The position numbers were made by a program, and so were the translations under genes. From the NCBI GenBank assembly GCA_033558025.1, contig JAUCEF010000010.1, positions 1,637,001 through 1,701,000 on the forward strand: a stretch of 64,000 nucleotides of DNA, given 5' to 3'. A model generated the notes under the pieces. It saw only the letters and a program-made list of their open reading frames with translations. It did no database searches and was not told where the DNA came from. Each line of letters begins with the position of its first letter. Within the stretch, counting starts at the first letter, position 1. Positions 23,795-37,189 of this stretch are shown here, one piece after another. This DNA comes from Phytophthora sp. 'mugwort'. Taxonomy: Eukaryota; Oomycota; Peronosporomycetes; Peronosporales; Peronosporaceae.

Positions 23795-23867
23795 TATCAG
23801 AGGAGGGGATCGAACCCTCGATCTCGAGCGTGTGAAGCTCGCGTCCTAACCACTAGACGACACTGAC
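23795..23867 (-). tRNA. tRNA-Val(CAC), unit 43
   Basis: Gene as in unit 1. Unit differences: 270T and 403T together, a recombinant of two common types. Confidence 0.92.
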
Positions 23868-24349
23868 ACATTCGACAACTACACACCCTCCACCACCACA
23901 AACTCGACAATACCACACATATCACCCGTTGACGCTATCACTACGCCCATGTGCCTCTATTGCCCATCGCTGGCTCTGATCACAGCCTTTAAACTTCTAC
24001 TCGATCGGTAGTCACCATGTATGGTCCGAGTCAATTGCCAAACCAGCAGCCCAACGTATCGCTTTTGGCTTGTTTTGCAGGCGTCCAAGACACACAGGAC
24101 CGACACTACGTCCCGAGCGAGGCTCGAGACACACCCCGGCTCGAGCGAGTCGACTTTGACTCGGTCGAATGCCACCGACAGGAATCGATGCCGAGCCGCG
24201 ACGGGCCTCCATTGTGTCGGGGTGGACATGGCTCCAGTGACGAAACCGATGCATGGACATGTCAGTGGTATCGCCGGATTGGCTGGGACGCAGGCGACAG
24301 CGCCGCTGCAGCAAAAGTAGGATACTTGAGGCAAAAAGAGCAAAGGAGA

Positions 24350-24422
24350 TATCAGAGGAGGGGATCGAACCCTCGATCTCGAGCGTGTGAAGCTCGCGTC
24401 CTAACCACTAGACGACACTGAC
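24350..24422 (-). tRNA. tRNA-Val(CAC), unit 44
   Basis: Gene as in unit 1. Unit difference: 403T. Confidence 0.92.
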
Positions 24423-24904
24423 ACATTCGACAACTACACACCCTCCACCACCACAAACTCGACAATACCACACATATCACCCGTTGACGCTATCACTACG
24501 CCCATGTGCCTCTATTGCCCATCGCTGGCTCTGATCACAGCCTTTAAACTTCTACTCGATCGGTAGTCACCATGTATGGTCCGAGTCAATTGCCAAACCA
24601 GCAGCCCAACGTATCGCTTTTGGCTTGTTTTGCAGGCGTCCAAGACACACAGGACCGACACTACGTCCCGAGCGAGGCTCGAGACACACCCCGGCTCGAG
24701 CGAGTCGACTTTGACTCGGTCGAATGCCACCGACAGGAATCGATGCCGAGCCGCGACGGGCCTCCATTGTGTCGGGGTGGACATGGCTCCAGTGACGAAA
24801 CCGATGCATGGACATGTCAGTGGTATCGCCGGACTGGCTGGGACGCAGGCGACAGCGCCGCTGCAGCAAAAGTAGGATACTTGAGGCAAAAAGAGCAAAG
24901 GAGA

Positions 24905-24977
24905 TATCAGAGGAGGGGATCGAACCCTCGATCTCGAGCGTGTGAAGCTCGCGTCCTAACCACTAGACGACACTGAC
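24905..24977 (-). tRNA. tRNA-Val(CAC), unit 45
   Basis: Gene as in unit 1. Consensus unit. Confidence 0.92.
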
Positions 24978-25460
24978 ACGTTCGACAACTACACACCCTC
25001 CACCACCCACAAACTCGACAATACCACACATATCACCCGTTGACGCTATCACTACGCCCATGTGCCTCTATTGCCCATCGCTGGCTCTGATCACAGCCTT
25101 TAAACTTCTACTCGATCGGTAGTCACCATGTATGGTCCGAGTCAATTGCCAAACCAGCAGCCCAACGTATCGCTTTTGGCTTGTTTTGCAGGCGTCCAAG
25201 ACACACAGGACCGACACTACGTCCCGAGCGAGGCTCGAGACACACCCCGGCTCGAGTGAGTCGACTTTGACTCGGTCGAATGCCACCGACAGGAATCGAT
25301 GCCGAGCCGCGACGGGCCTCCATTGTGTCGGGGTGGACATGGCTCCAGTGACGAAACCGATGCATGGACATGTCAGTGGTATCGCCGGACTGGCTGGGAC
25401 GCAGGCGACAGCGCCGCTGCAGCAAAAGTAGGATACTTGAGGCAAAAAGAGCAAAGGAGA

Positions 25461-25533
25461 TATCAGAGGAGGGGATCGAACCCTCGATCTCGAGCGTGTG
25501 AAGCTCGCGTCCTAACCACTAGACGACACTGAC
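25461..25533 (-). tRNA. tRNA-Val(CAC), unit 46
   Basis: Gene as in unit 1. Unit difference: 270T. Confidence 0.92.
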
Positions 25534-26016
25534 ACGTTCGACAACTACACACCCTCCACCACCCACAAACTCGACAATACCACACATATCACCCGTTGAC
25601 GCTATCACTACGCCCATGTGCCTCTATTGCCCATCGCTGGCTCTGATCACAGCCTTTAAACTTCTACTCGATCGGTAGTCACCATGTATGGTCCGAGTCA
25701 ATTGCCAAACCAGCAGCCCAACGTATCGCTTTTGGCTTGTTTTGCAGGCGTCCAAGACACACAGGACCGACACTACGTCCCGAGCGAGGCTCGAGACACA
25801 CCCCGGCTCGAGCGAGTCGACTTTGACTCGGTCGAATGCCACCGACAGGAATCGATGCCGAGCCGCGACGGGCCTCCATTGTGTCGGGGTGGACATGGCT
25901 CCAGTGACGAAACCGATGCATGGACATGTCAGTGATATCGCCGGACTGGCTGGGACGCAGGCGACAGCGCCGCTGCAGCAAAAGTAGGATACGTGAGGCA
26001 AAAAGATCAAAGGAGA

Positions 26017-26089
26017 TATCAGAGGAGGGGATCGAACCCTCGATCTCGAGCGTGTGAAGCTCGCGTCCTAACCACTAGACGACACTGAC
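26017..26089 (-). tRNA. tRNA-Val(CAC), unit 47
   Basis: Gene as in unit 1. Unit differences: 392A, 450G, 464T, isolated among 270T and 403T units. Confidence 0.92.
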
Positions 26090-26571
26090 ACATTCGACAA
26101 CTACACACCCTCCACCACCACAAACTCGACAATACCACACATATCACCCGTTGACGCTATCACTACGCCCATGTGCCTCTATTGCCCATCGCTGGCTCTG
26201 ATCACAGCCTTTAAACTTCTACTCGATCGGTAGTCACCATGTATGGTCCGAGTCAATTGCCAAACCAGCAGCCCAACGTATCGCTTTTGGCTTGTTTTGC
26301 AGGCGTCCAAGACACACAGGACCGACACTACGTCCCGAGCGAGGCTCGAGACACACCCCGGCTCGAGTGAGTCGACTTTGACTCGGTCGAATGCCACCGA
26401 CAGGAATCGATGCCGAGCCGCGACGGGCCTCCATTGTGTCGGGGTGGACATGGCTCCAGTGACGAAACCGATGCATGGACATGTCAGTGGTATCGCCGGA
26501 TTGGCTGGGACGCAGGCGACAGCGCCGCTGCAGCAAAAGTAGGATACTTGAGGCAAAAAGAGCAAAGGAGA

Positions 26572-26644
26572 TATCAGAGGAGGGGATCGAACCCTCGATC
26601 TCGAGCGTGTGAAGCTCGCGTCCTAACCACTAGACGACACTGAC
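26572..26644 (-). tRNA. tRNA-Val(CAC), unit 48
   Basis: Gene as in unit 1. Unit differences: 270T, 403T. Confidence 0.92.
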
Positions 26645-27126
26645 ACATTCGACAACTACACACCCTCCACCACCACAAACTCGACAATACCACACATATC
26701 ACCCGTTGACGCTATCACTACGCCCATGTGCCTCTATTGCCCATCGCTGGCTCTGATCACAGCCTTTAAACTTCTACTCGATCGGTAGTCACCATGTATG
26801 GTCCGAGTCAATTGCCAAACCAGCAGCCCAACGTATCGCTTTTGGCTTGTTTTGCAGGCGTCCAAGACACACAGGACCGACACTACGTCCCGAGCGAGGC
26901 TCGAGACACACCCCGGCTCGAGCGAGTCGACTTTGACTCGGTCGAATGCCACCGACAGGAATCGATGCCGAGCCGCGACGGGCCTCCATTGTGTCGGGGT
27001 GGACATGGCTCCAGTGACGAAACCGATGCATGGACATGTCAGTGGTATCGCCGGATTGGCTGGGACGCAGGCGACAGCGCCGCTGCAGCAAAAGTAGGAT
27101 ACTTGAGGCAAAAAGAGCAAAGGAGA

Positions 27127-27199
27127 TATCAGAGGAGGGGATCGAACCCTCGATCTCGAGCGTGTGAAGCTCGCGTCCTAACCACTAGACGACACTGAC
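27127..27199 (-). tRNA. tRNA-Val(CAC), unit 49
   Basis: Gene as in unit 1. Unit difference: 403T. Confidence 0.92.
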
Positions 27200-27681
27200 A
27201 CATTCGACAACTACACACCCTCCACCACCACAAACTCGACAATACCACACATATCACCCGTTGACGCTATCACTACGCCCATGTGCCTCTATTGCCCATC
27301 GCTGGCTCTGATCACAGCCTTTAAACTTCTACTCGATCGGTAGTCACCATGTATGGTCCGAGTCAATTGCCAAACCAGCAGCCCAACGTATCGCTTTTGG
27401 CTTGTTTTGCAGGCGTCCAAGACACACAGGACCGACACTACGTCCCGAGCGAGGCTCGAGACACACCCCGGCTCGAGCGAGTCGACTTTGACTCGGTCGA
27501 ATGCCACCGACAGGAATCGATGCCGAGCCGCGACGGGCCTCCATTGTGTCGGGGTGGACATGGCTCCAGTGACGAAACCGATGCATGGACATGTCAGTGG
27601 TATCGCCGGATTGGCTGGGACGCAGGCGACAGCGCCGCTGCAGCAAAAGTAGGATACTTGAGGCAAAAAGAGCAAAGGAGA

Positions 27682-27754
27682 TATCAGAGGAGGGGATCGA
27701 ACCCTCGATCTCGAGCGTGTGAAGCTCGCGTCCTAACCACTAGACGACACTGAC
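27682..27754 (-). tRNA. tRNA-Val(CAC), unit 50
   Basis: Gene as in unit 1. Unit difference: 403T, the last such unit in the window. Confidence 0.92.
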
Positions 27755-28236
27755 ACATTCGACAACTACACACCCTCCACCACCACAAACTCGACAATAC
27801 CACACATATCACCCGTTGACGCTATCACTACGCCCATGTGCCTCTATTGCCCATCGCTGGCTCTGATCACAGCCTTTAAACTTCTACTCGATCGGTAGTC
27901 ACCATGTATGGTCCGAGTCAATTGCCAAACCAGCAGCCCAACGTATCGCTTTTGGCTTGTTTTGCAGGCGTCCAAGACACACAGGACCGACACTACGTCC
28001 CGAGCGAGGCTCGAGACACACCCCGGCTCGAGTGAGTCGACTTTGACTCGGTCGAATGCCACCGACAGGAATCGATGCCGAGCCGCGACGGGCCTCCATT
28101 GTGTCGGGGTGGACATGGCTCCAGTGACGAAACCGATGCATGGACATGTCAGTGGTATCGCCGGACTGGCTGGGACGCAGGCGACAGCGCCGCTGCAGCA
28201 AAAGTAGGATACTTGAGGCAAAAAGAGCAAAGGAGA

Positions 28237-28309
28237 TATCAGAGGAGGGGATCGAACCCTCGATCTCGAGCGTGTGAAGCTCGCGTCCTAACCACTAGAC
28301 GACACTGAC
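28237..28309 (-). tRNA. tRNA-Val(CAC), unit 51
   Basis: Gene as in unit 1. Unit difference: 270T. Confidence 0.92.
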
Positions 28310-28791
28310 ACATTCGACAACTACACACCCTCCACCACCACAAACTCGACAATACCACACATATCACCCGTTGACGCTATCACTACGCCCATGTGCCTCT
28401 ATTGCCCATCGCTGGCTCTGATCACAGCCTTTAAACTTCTACTCGATCGGTAGTCACCATGTATGGTCCGAGTCAATTGCCAAACCAGCAGCCCAACGTA
28501 TCGCTTTTGGCTTGTTTTGCAGGCGTCCAAGACACACAGGACCGACACTACGTCCCGAGCGAGGCTCGAGACACACCCCGGCTCGAGTGAGTCGACTTTG
28601 ACTCGGTCGAATGCCACCGACAGGAATCGATGCCGAGCCGCGACGGGCCTCCATTGTGTCGGGGTGGACATGGCTCCAGTGACGAAACCGATGCATGGAC
28701 ATGTCAGTGGTATCGCCGGACTGGCTGGGACGCAGGCGACAGCGCCGCTGCAGCAAAAGTAGGATACTTGAGGCAAAAAGAGCAAAGGAGA

Positions 28792-28864
28792 TATCAGAGG
28801 AGGGGATCGAACCCTCGATCTCGAGCGTGTGAAGCTCGCGTCCTAACCACTAGACGACACTGAC
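28792..28864 (-). tRNA. tRNA-Val(CAC), unit 52
   Basis: Gene as in unit 1. Unit difference: 270T. Confidence 0.92.
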
Positions 28865-29347
28865 ACGTTCGACAACTACACACCCTCCACCACCCACAAA
28901 CTCGACAATACCACACATATCACCCGTTGACGCTATCACTACGCCCATGTGCCTCTATTGCCCATCGCTGGCTCTGATCACAGCCTTTAAACTTCTACTC
29001 GATCGGTAGTCACCATGTATGGTCCGAGTCAATTGCCAAACCAGCAGCCCAACGTATCGCTTTTGGCTTGTTTTGCAGGCGTCCAAGACACACAGGACCG
29101 ACACTACGTCCCGAGCGAGGCTCGAGACACACCCCGGCTCGAGCGAGTCGACTTTGACTCGGTCGAATGCCACCGACAGGAATCGATGCCGAGCCGCGAC
29201 GGGCCTCCATTGTGTCGGGGTGGACATGGCTCCAGTGACGAAACCGATGCATGGACATGTCAGTGATATCGCCGGACTGGCTGGGACGCAGGCGACAGCG
29301 CCGCTGCAGCAAAAGTAGGATACGTGAGGCAAAAAGATCAAAGGAGA

Positions 29348-29420
29348 TATCAGAGGAGGGGATCGAACCCTCGATCTCGAGCGTGTGAAGCTCGCGTCCT
29401 AACCACTAGACGACACTGAC
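29348..29420 (-). tRNA. tRNA-Val(CAC), unit 53
   Basis: Gene as in unit 1. Unit differences: 392A, 450G, 464T. Confidence 0.92.
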
Positions 29421-29902
29421 ACGTTCGACAACTACACACCCTCCACCACCACAAACTCGACAATACCACACATATCACCCGTTGACGCTATCACTACGCC
29501 CATGTGCCTCTATTGCCCATCGCTGGCTCTGATCACAGCCTTTAAACTTCTACTCGATCGGTAGTCACCATGTATGGTCCGAGTCAATTGCCAAACCAGC
29601 AGCCCAACGTATCGCTTTTGGCTTGTTTTGCAGGCGTCCAAGACACACAGGACCGACACTACGTCCCGAGCGAGGCTCGAGACACACCCCGGCTCGAGCG
29701 AGTCGACTTTGACTCGGTCGAATGCCACCGACAGGAATCGATGCCGAGCCGCGACGGGCCTCCATTGTGTCGGGGTGGACATGGCTCCAGTGACGAAACC
29801 GATGCATGGACATGTCAGTGATATCGCCGGACTGGCTGGGACGCAGGCGACAGCGCCGCTGCAGCAAAAGTAGGATACGTGAGGCAAAAAGATCAAAGGA
29901 GA

Positions 29903-29975
29903 TATCAGAGGAGGGGATCGAACCCTCGATCTCGAGCGTGTGAAGCTCGCGTCCTAACCACTAGACGACACTGAC
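29903..29975 (-). tRNA. tRNA-Val(CAC), unit 54
   Basis: Gene as in unit 1. Unit differences: 392A, 450G, 464T. First unit of the trimer repeat. Confidence 0.92.
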
Positions 29976-30458
29976 ACGTTCGACAACTACACACCCTCCA
30001 CCACCCACAAACTCGACAATACCACACATATCACCCGTTGACGCTATCACTACGCCCATGTGCCTCTATTGCCCATCGCTGGCTCTGATCACAGCCTTTA
30101 AACTTCTACTCGATCGGTAGTCACCATGTATGGTCCGAGTCAATTGCCAAACCAGCAGCCCAACGTATCGCTTTTGGCTTGTTTTGCAGGCGTCCAAGAC
30201 ACACAGGACCGACACTACGTCCCGAGCGAGGCTCGAGACACACCCCGGCTCGAGCGAGTCGACTTTGACTCGGTCGAATGCCACCGACAGGAATCGATGC
30301 CGAGCCGCGACGGGCCTCCATTGTGTCGGGGTGGACATGGCTCCAGTGACGAAACCGATGCATGGACATGTCAGTGATATCGCCGGACTGGCTGGGACGC
30401 AGGCGACAGCGCCGCTGCAGCAAAAGTAGGATACGTGAGGCAAAAAGATCAAAGGAGA

Positions 30459-30531
30459 TATCAGAGGAGGGGATCGAACCCTCGATCTCGAGCGTGTGAA
30501 GCTCGCGTCCTAACCACTAGACGACACTGAC
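30459..30531 (-). tRNA. tRNA-Val(CAC), unit 55
   Basis: Gene as in unit 1. Unit differences: 392A, 450G, 464T. Confidence 0.92.
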
Positions 30532-31012
30532 ACGTTCGACAACTACACACCCTCCACCACCCACAAACTCGACAATACCACACATATCACCCGTTGACGC
30601 TATCACTACGCCCATGTGCCTCTATTGCCCATCGCTGGCTCTGATCACAGCCTTTAAACTTCTACTCGATCGGTAGTCACCATGTATGGTCCGAGTCAAT
30701 TGCCAAACCAGCAGCCCAACGTATCGCTTTTGGCTTGTTTTGCAGGCGTCCAAGACACACAGGACCGACACTACGTCCCGAGCGAGGCTCGAGACACACC
30801 CCGGCTCGAGCGAGTCGACTTTGACTCGGTCGAATGCCACCGACAGGAATCGATGCCGAGCCGCGACGGGCCTCCATTGTGTCGGGGTGGACATGGCTCC
30901 AGTGACGAAACCGATGCATGGACATGTCAGTGATATCGCCGGACTGGCTGGGACGCAGGCGACAGCGCCGCTGCAGCAAAAGTAGGATACGAGGCAAAAA
31001 GAGCAAAGGAGA

Positions 31013-31085
31013 TATCAGAGGAGGGGATCGAACCCTCGATCTCGAGCGTGTGAAGCTCGCGTCCTAACCACTAGACGACACTGAC
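31013..31085 (-). tRNA. tRNA-Val(CAC), unit 56
   Basis: Gene as in unit 1. Unit differences: 392A, 450-451 deleted. Confidence 0.92.
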
Positions 31086-31568
31086 ACGTTCGACAACTAC
31101 ACACCCTCCACCACCCACAAACTCGACAATACCACACATATCACCCGTTGACGCTATCACTACGCCCATGTGCCTCTATTGCCCATCGCTGGCTCTGATC
31201 ACAGCCTTTAAACTTCTACTCGATCGGTAGTCACCATGTATGGTCCGAGTCAATTGCCAAACCAGCAGCCCAACGTATCGCTTTTGGCTTGTTTTGCAGG
31301 CGTCCAAGACACACAGGACCGACACTACGTCCCGAGCGAGGCTCGAGACACACCCCGGCTCGAGCGAGTCGACTTTGACTCGGTCGAATGCCACCGACAG
31401 GAATCGATGCCGAGCCGCGACGGGCCTCCATTGTGTCGGGGTGGACATGGCTCCAGTGACGAAACCGATGCATGGACATGTCAGTGATATCGCCGGACTG
31501 GCTGGGACGCAGGCGACAGCGCCGCTGCAGCAAAAGTAGGATACGTGAGGCAAAAAGATCAAAGGAGA

Positions 31569-31641
31569 TATCAGAGGAGGGGATCGAACCCTCGATCTCG
31601 AGCGTGTGAAGCTCGCGTCCTAACCACTAGACGACACTGAC
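31569..31641 (-). tRNA. tRNA-Val(CAC), unit 57
   Basis: Gene as in unit 1. Unit differences: 392A, 450G, 464T. Confidence 0.92.
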
Positions 31642-32124
31642 ACGTTCGACAACTACACACCCTCCACCACCCACAAACTCGACAATACCACACATATCAC
31701 CCGTTGACGCTATCACTACGCCCATGTGCCTCTATTGCCCATCGCTGGCTCTGATCACAGCCTTTAAACTTCTACTCGATCGGTAGTCACCATGTATGGT
31801 CCGAGTCAATTGCCAAACCAGCAGCCCAACGTATCGCTTTTGGCTTGTTTTGCAGGCGTCCAAGACACACAGGACCGACACTACGTCCCGAGCGAGGCTC
31901 GAGACACACCCCGGCTCGAGCGAGTCGACTTTGACTCGGTCGAATGCCACCGACAGGAATCGATGCCGAGCCGCGACGGGCCTCCATTGTGTCGGGGTGG
32001 ACATGGCTCCAGTGACGAAACCGATGCATGGACATGTCAGTGATATCGCCGGACTGGCTGGGACGCAGGCGACAGCGCCGCTGCAGCAAAAGTAGGATAC
32101 GTGAGGCAAAAAGATCAAAGGAGA

Positions 32125-32197
32125 TATCAGAGGAGGGGATCGAACCCTCGATCTCGAGCGTGTGAAGCTCGCGTCCTAACCACTAGACGACACTGAC
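32125..32197 (-). tRNA. tRNA-Val(CAC), unit 58
   Basis: Gene as in unit 1. Unit differences: 392A, 450G, 464T. Confidence 0.92.
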
Positions 32198-32678
32198 ACG
32201 TTCGACAACTACACACCCTCCACCACCCACAAACTCGACAATACCACACATATCACCCGTTGACGCTATCACTACGCCCATGTGCCTCTATTGCCCATCG
32301 CTGGCTCTGATCACAGCCTTTAAACTTCTACTCGATCGGTAGTCACCATGTATGGTCCGAGTCAATTGCCAAACCAGCAGCCCAACGTATCGCTTTTGGC
32401 TTGTTTTGCAGGCGTCCAAGACACACAGGACCGACACTACGTCCCGAGCGAGGCTCGAGACACACCCCGGCTCGAGCGAGTCGACTTTGACTCGGTCGAA
32501 TGCCACCGACAGGAATCGATGCCGAGCCGCGACGGGCCTCCATTGTGTCGGGGTGGACATGGCTCCAGTGACGAAACCGATGCATGGACATGTCAGTGAT
32601 ATCGCCGGACTGGCTGGGACGCAGGCGACAGCGCCGCTGCAGCAAAAGTAGGATACGAGGCAAAAAGAGCAAAGGAGA

Positions 32679-32751
32679 TATCAGAGGAGGGGATCGAACC
32701 CTCGATCTCGAGCGTGTGAAGCTCGCGTCCTAACCACTAGACGACACTGAC
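32679..32751 (-). tRNA. tRNA-Val(CAC), unit 59
   Basis: Gene as in unit 1. Unit differences: 392A, 450-451 deleted. Confidence 0.92.
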
Positions 32752-33234
32752 ACGTTCGACAACTACACACCCTCCACCACCCACAAACTCGACAATACCA
32801 CACATATCACCCGTTGACGCTATCACTACGCCCATGTGCCTCTATTGCCCATCGCTGGCTCTGATCACAGCCTTTAAACTTCTACTCGATCGGTAGTCAC
32901 CATGTATGGTCCGAGTCAATTGCCAAACCAGCAGCCCAACGTATTGCTTTTGGCTTGTTTTGCAGGCGTCCAAGACACACAGGACCGACACTACGTCCCG
33001 AGCGAGGCTCGAGACACACCCCGGCTCGAGCGAGTCGACTTTGACTCGGTCGAATGCCACCGACAGGAATCGATGCCGAGCCGCGACGGGCCTCCATTGT
33101 GTCGGGGTGGACATGGCTCCAGTGACGAAACCGATGCATGGACATGTCAGTGGTATCGCCGGACTGGCTGGGACGCAGGCGACAGCGCCGCTGCAGCAAA
33201 AGTAGGATACGTGAGGCAAAAAGATCAAAGGAGA

Positions 33235-33307
33235 TATCAGAGGAGGGGATCGAACCCTCGATCTCGAGCGTGTGAAGCTCGCGTCCTAACCACTAGACGA
33301 CACTGAC
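33235..33307 (-). tRNA. tRNA-Val(CAC), unit 60
   Basis: Gene as in unit 1. Unit differences: 450G, 464T and a private C-to-T at 32945 in the spacer. Confidence 0.92.
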
Positions 33308-33787
33308 ACGTTCGACAACTACACACCCTCCACCACCACAAACTCGACAATACCACACATATCACCCGTTGACGCTATCACTACGCCCATGTGCCTCTAT
33401 TGCCCATCGCTGGCTCTGATCACAGCCTTTAAACTTCTACTCGATCGGTAGTCACCATGTATGGTCCGAGTCAATTGCCAAACCAGCAGCCCAACGTATC
33501 GCTTTTGGCTTGTTTTGCAGGCGTCCAAGACACACAGGACCGACACTACGTCCCGAGCGAGGCTCGAGACACACCCCGGCTCGAGCGAGTCGACTTTGAC
33601 TCGGTCGAATGCCACCGACAGGAATCGATGCCGAGCCGCGACGGGCCTCCATTGTGTCGGGGTGGACATGGCTCCAGTGACGAAACCGATGCATGGACAT
33701 GTCAGTGGTATCGCCGGACTGGCTGGGACGCAGGCGACAGCGCCGCTGCAGCAAAAGTAGGATACGAGGCAAAAAGAGCAAAGGAGA

Positions 33788-33860
33788 TATCAGAGGAGGG
33801 GATCGAACCCTCGATCTCGAGCGTGTGAAGCTCGCGTCCTAACCACTAGACGACACTGAC
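33788..33860 (-). tRNA. tRNA-Val(CAC), unit 61
   Basis: Gene as in unit 1. Unit difference: 450-451 deleted. Confidence 0.92.
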
Positions 33861-34341
33861 ACGTTCGACAACTACACACCCTCCACCACCCACAAACTCG
33901 ACAATACCACACATATCACCCGTTGACGCTATCACTACGCCCATGTGCCTCTATTGCCCATCGCTGGCTCTGATCACAGCCTTTAAACTTCTACTCGATC
34001 GGTAGTCACCATGTATGGTCCGAGTCAATTGCCAAACCAGCAGCCCAACGTATCGCTTTTGGCTTGTTTTGCAGGCGTCCAAGGCACACAGGACCGACAC
34101 TACGTCCCGAGCGAGGCTCGAGACACACCCCGGCTCGAGCGAGTCGACTTTGACTCGGTCGAATGCCACCGACAGGAATCGATGCCGAGCCGCGACGGGC
34201 CTCCATTGTGTCGGGGTGGACATGGCTCCAGTGACGAAACCGATGCATGGACATGTCAGTGGTATCGCCGGACTGGCTGGGACGCAGGCGACAGCGCCGC
34301 TGCAGCAAAAGTAGGATACGAGGCAAAAAGAGCAAAGGAGA

Positions 34342-34414
34342 TATCAGAGGAGGGGATCGAACCCTCGATCTCGAGCGTGTGAAGCTCGCGTCCTAACCAC
34401 TAGACGACACTGAC
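34342..34414 (-). tRNA. tRNA-Val(CAC), unit 62
   Basis: Gene as in unit 1. Unit differences: 214G, 450-451 deleted. Confidence 0.92.
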
Positions 34415-34897
34415 ACGTTCGACAACTACACACCCTCCACCACCCACAAACTCGACAATACCACACATATCACCCGTTGACGCTATCACTACGCCCATGT
34501 GCCTCTATTGCCCATCGCTGGCTCTGATCACAGCCTTTAAACTTCTACTCGATCGGTAGTCACCATGTATGGTCCGAGTCAATTGCCAAACCAGCAGCCC
34601 AACGTATCGCTTTTGGCTTGTTTTGCAGGCGTCCAAGGCACACAGGACCGACACTACGTCCCGAGCGAGGCTCGAGACACACCCCGGCTCGAGCGAGTCG
34701 ACTTTGACTCGGTCGAATGCCACCGACAGGAATCGATGCCGAGCCGCGACGGGCCTCCATTGTGTCGGGGTGGACATGGCTCCAGTGACGAAACCGATGC
34801 ATGGACATGTCAGTGGTATCGCCGGACTGGCTGGGACGCAGGCGACAGCGCCGCTGCAGCAAAAGTAGGATACTTGAGGCAAAAAGAGCAAAGGAGA

Positions 34898-34970
34898 TAT
34901 CAGAGGAGGGGATCGAACCCTCGATCTCGAGCGTGTGAAGCTCGCGTCCTAACCACTAGACGACACTGAC
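34898..34970 (-). tRNA. tRNA-Val(CAC), unit 63
   Basis: Gene as in unit 1. Unit difference: 214G. Confidence 0.92.
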
Positions 34971-35452
34971 ACATTCGACAACTACACACCCTCCACCACC
35001 ACAAACTCGACAATACCACACATATCACCCGTTGACGCTATCACTACGCCCATGTGCCTCTATTGCCCATCGCTGGCTCTGATCACAGCCTTTAAACTTC
35101 TACTCGATCGGTAGTCACCATGTATGGTCCGAGTCAATTGCCAAACCAGCAGCCCAACGTATCGCTTTTGGCTTGTTTTGCAGGCGTCCAAGACACACAG
35201 GACCGACACTACGTCCCGAGCGAGGCTCGAGACACACCCCGGCTCGAGTGAGTCGACTTTGACTCGGTCGAATGCCACCGACAGGAATCGATGCCGAGCC
35301 GCGACGGGCCTCCATTGTGTCGGGGTGGACATGGCTCCAGTGACGAAACCGATGCATGGACATGTCAGTGGTATCGCCGGACTGGCTGGGACGCAGGCGA
35401 CAGCGCCGCTGCAGCAAAAGTAGGATACTTGAGGCAAAAAGAGCAAAGGAGG

Positions 35453-35525
35453 TATCAGAGGAGGGGATCGAACCCTCGATCTCGAGCGTGTGAAGCTCGC
35501 GTCCTAACCACTAGACGACACTGAC
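35453..35525 (-). tRNA. tRNA-Val(CAC), unit 64
   Basis: Gene as in unit 1. Unit difference: 270T. The first trailer base after A73 is C instead of T (35452). Confidence 0.92.
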
Positions 35526-36005
35526 ACATTCGACAACTACACACCCTCCACCACCACAAACTCGACAATACCACACATATCACCCGTTGACGCTATCACT
35601 ACGCCCATGTGCCTCTATTGCCCATCGCTGGCTCTGATCACAGCCTTTAAACTTCTACTCGATCGGTAGTCACCATGTATGGTCCGAGTCAATTGCCAAA
35701 CCAGCAGCCCAACGTATCGCTTTTGGCTTGTTTTGCAGGCGTCCAAGGCACACAGGACCGACACTACGTCCCGAGCGAGGCTCGAGACACACCCCGGCTC
35801 GAGCGAGTCGACTTTGACTCGGTCGAATGCCACCGACAGGAATCGATGCCGAGCCGCGACGGGCCTCCATTGTGTCGGGGTGGACATGGCTCCAGTGACG
35901 AAACCGATGCATGGACATGTCAGTGGTATCGCCGGACTGGCTGGGACGCAGGCGACAGCGCCGCTGCAGCAAAAGTAGGATACGAGGCAAAAAGAGCAAA
36001 GGAGA

Positions 36006-36078
36006 TATCAGAGGAGGGGATCGAACCCTCGATCTCGAGCGTGTGAAGCTCGCGTCCTAACCACTAGACGACACTGAC
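36006..36078 (-). tRNA. tRNA-Val(CAC), unit 65
   Basis: Gene as in unit 1. Unit differences: 214G, 450-451 deleted. Confidence 0.92.
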
Positions 36079-36560
36079 ACATTCGACAACTACACACCCT
36101 CCACCACCACAAACTCGACAATACCACACATATCACCCGTTGACGCTATCACTACGCCCATGTGCCTCTATTGCCCATCGCTGGCTCTGATCACAGCCTT
36201 TAAACTTCTACTCGATCGGTAGTCACCATGTATGGTCCGAGTCAATTGCCAAACCAGCAGCCCAACGTATCGCTTTTGGCTTGTTTTGCAGGCGTCCAAG
36301 ACACACAGGACCGACACTACGTCCCGAGCGAGGCTCGAGACACACCCCGGCTCGAGCGAGTCGACTTTGACTCGGTCGAATGCCACCGACAGGAATCGAT
36401 GCCGAGCCGCGACGGGCCTCCATTGTGTCGGGGTGGACATGGCTCCAGTGACGAAACCGATGCATGGACATGTCAGTGGTATCGCCGGACTGGCTGGGAC
36501 GCAGGCGACAGCGCCGCTGCAGCAAAAGTAGGATACTTGAGGCAAAAAGAGCAAAGGAGA

Positions 36561-36633
36561 TATCAGAGGAGGGGATCGAACCCTCGATCTCGAGCGTGTG
36601 AAGCTCGCGTCCTAACCACTAGACGACACTGAC
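36561..36633 (-). tRNA. tRNA-Val(CAC), unit 66
   Basis: Gene as in unit 1. Consensus unit. Confidence 0.92.
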
Positions 36634-37116
36634 ACGTTCGACAACTACACACCCTCCACCACCCACAAACTCGACAATACCACACATATCACCCGTTGAC
36701 GCTATCACTACGCCCATGTGCCTCTATTGCCCATCGCTGGCTCTGATCACAGCCTTTAAACTTCTACTCGATCGGTAGTCACCATGTATGGTCCGAGTCA
36801 ATTGCCAAACCAGCAGCCCAACGTATCGCTTTTGGCTTGTTTTGCAGGCGTCCAAGGCACACAGGACCGACACTACGTCCCGAGCGAGGCTCGAGACACA
36901 CCCCGGCTCGAGCGAGTCGACTTTGACTCGGTCGAATGCCACCGACAGGAATCGATGCCGAGCCGCGACGGGCCTCCATTGTGTCGGGGTGGACATGGCT
37001 CCAGTGACGAAACCGATGCATGGACATGTCAGTGGTATCGCCGGACTGGCTGGGACGCAGGCGACAGCGCCGCTGCAGCAAAAGTAGGATACGTGAGGCA
37101 AAAAGAGCAAAGGAGA

Positions 37117-37189
37117 TATCAGAGGAGGGGATCGAACCCTCGATCTCGAGCGTGTGAAGCTCGCGTCCTAACCACTAGACGACACTGAC
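37117..37189 (-). tRNA. tRNA-Val(CAC), unit 67
   Basis: Gene as in unit 1. Unit differences: 214G, 450G. Confidence 0.92.
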
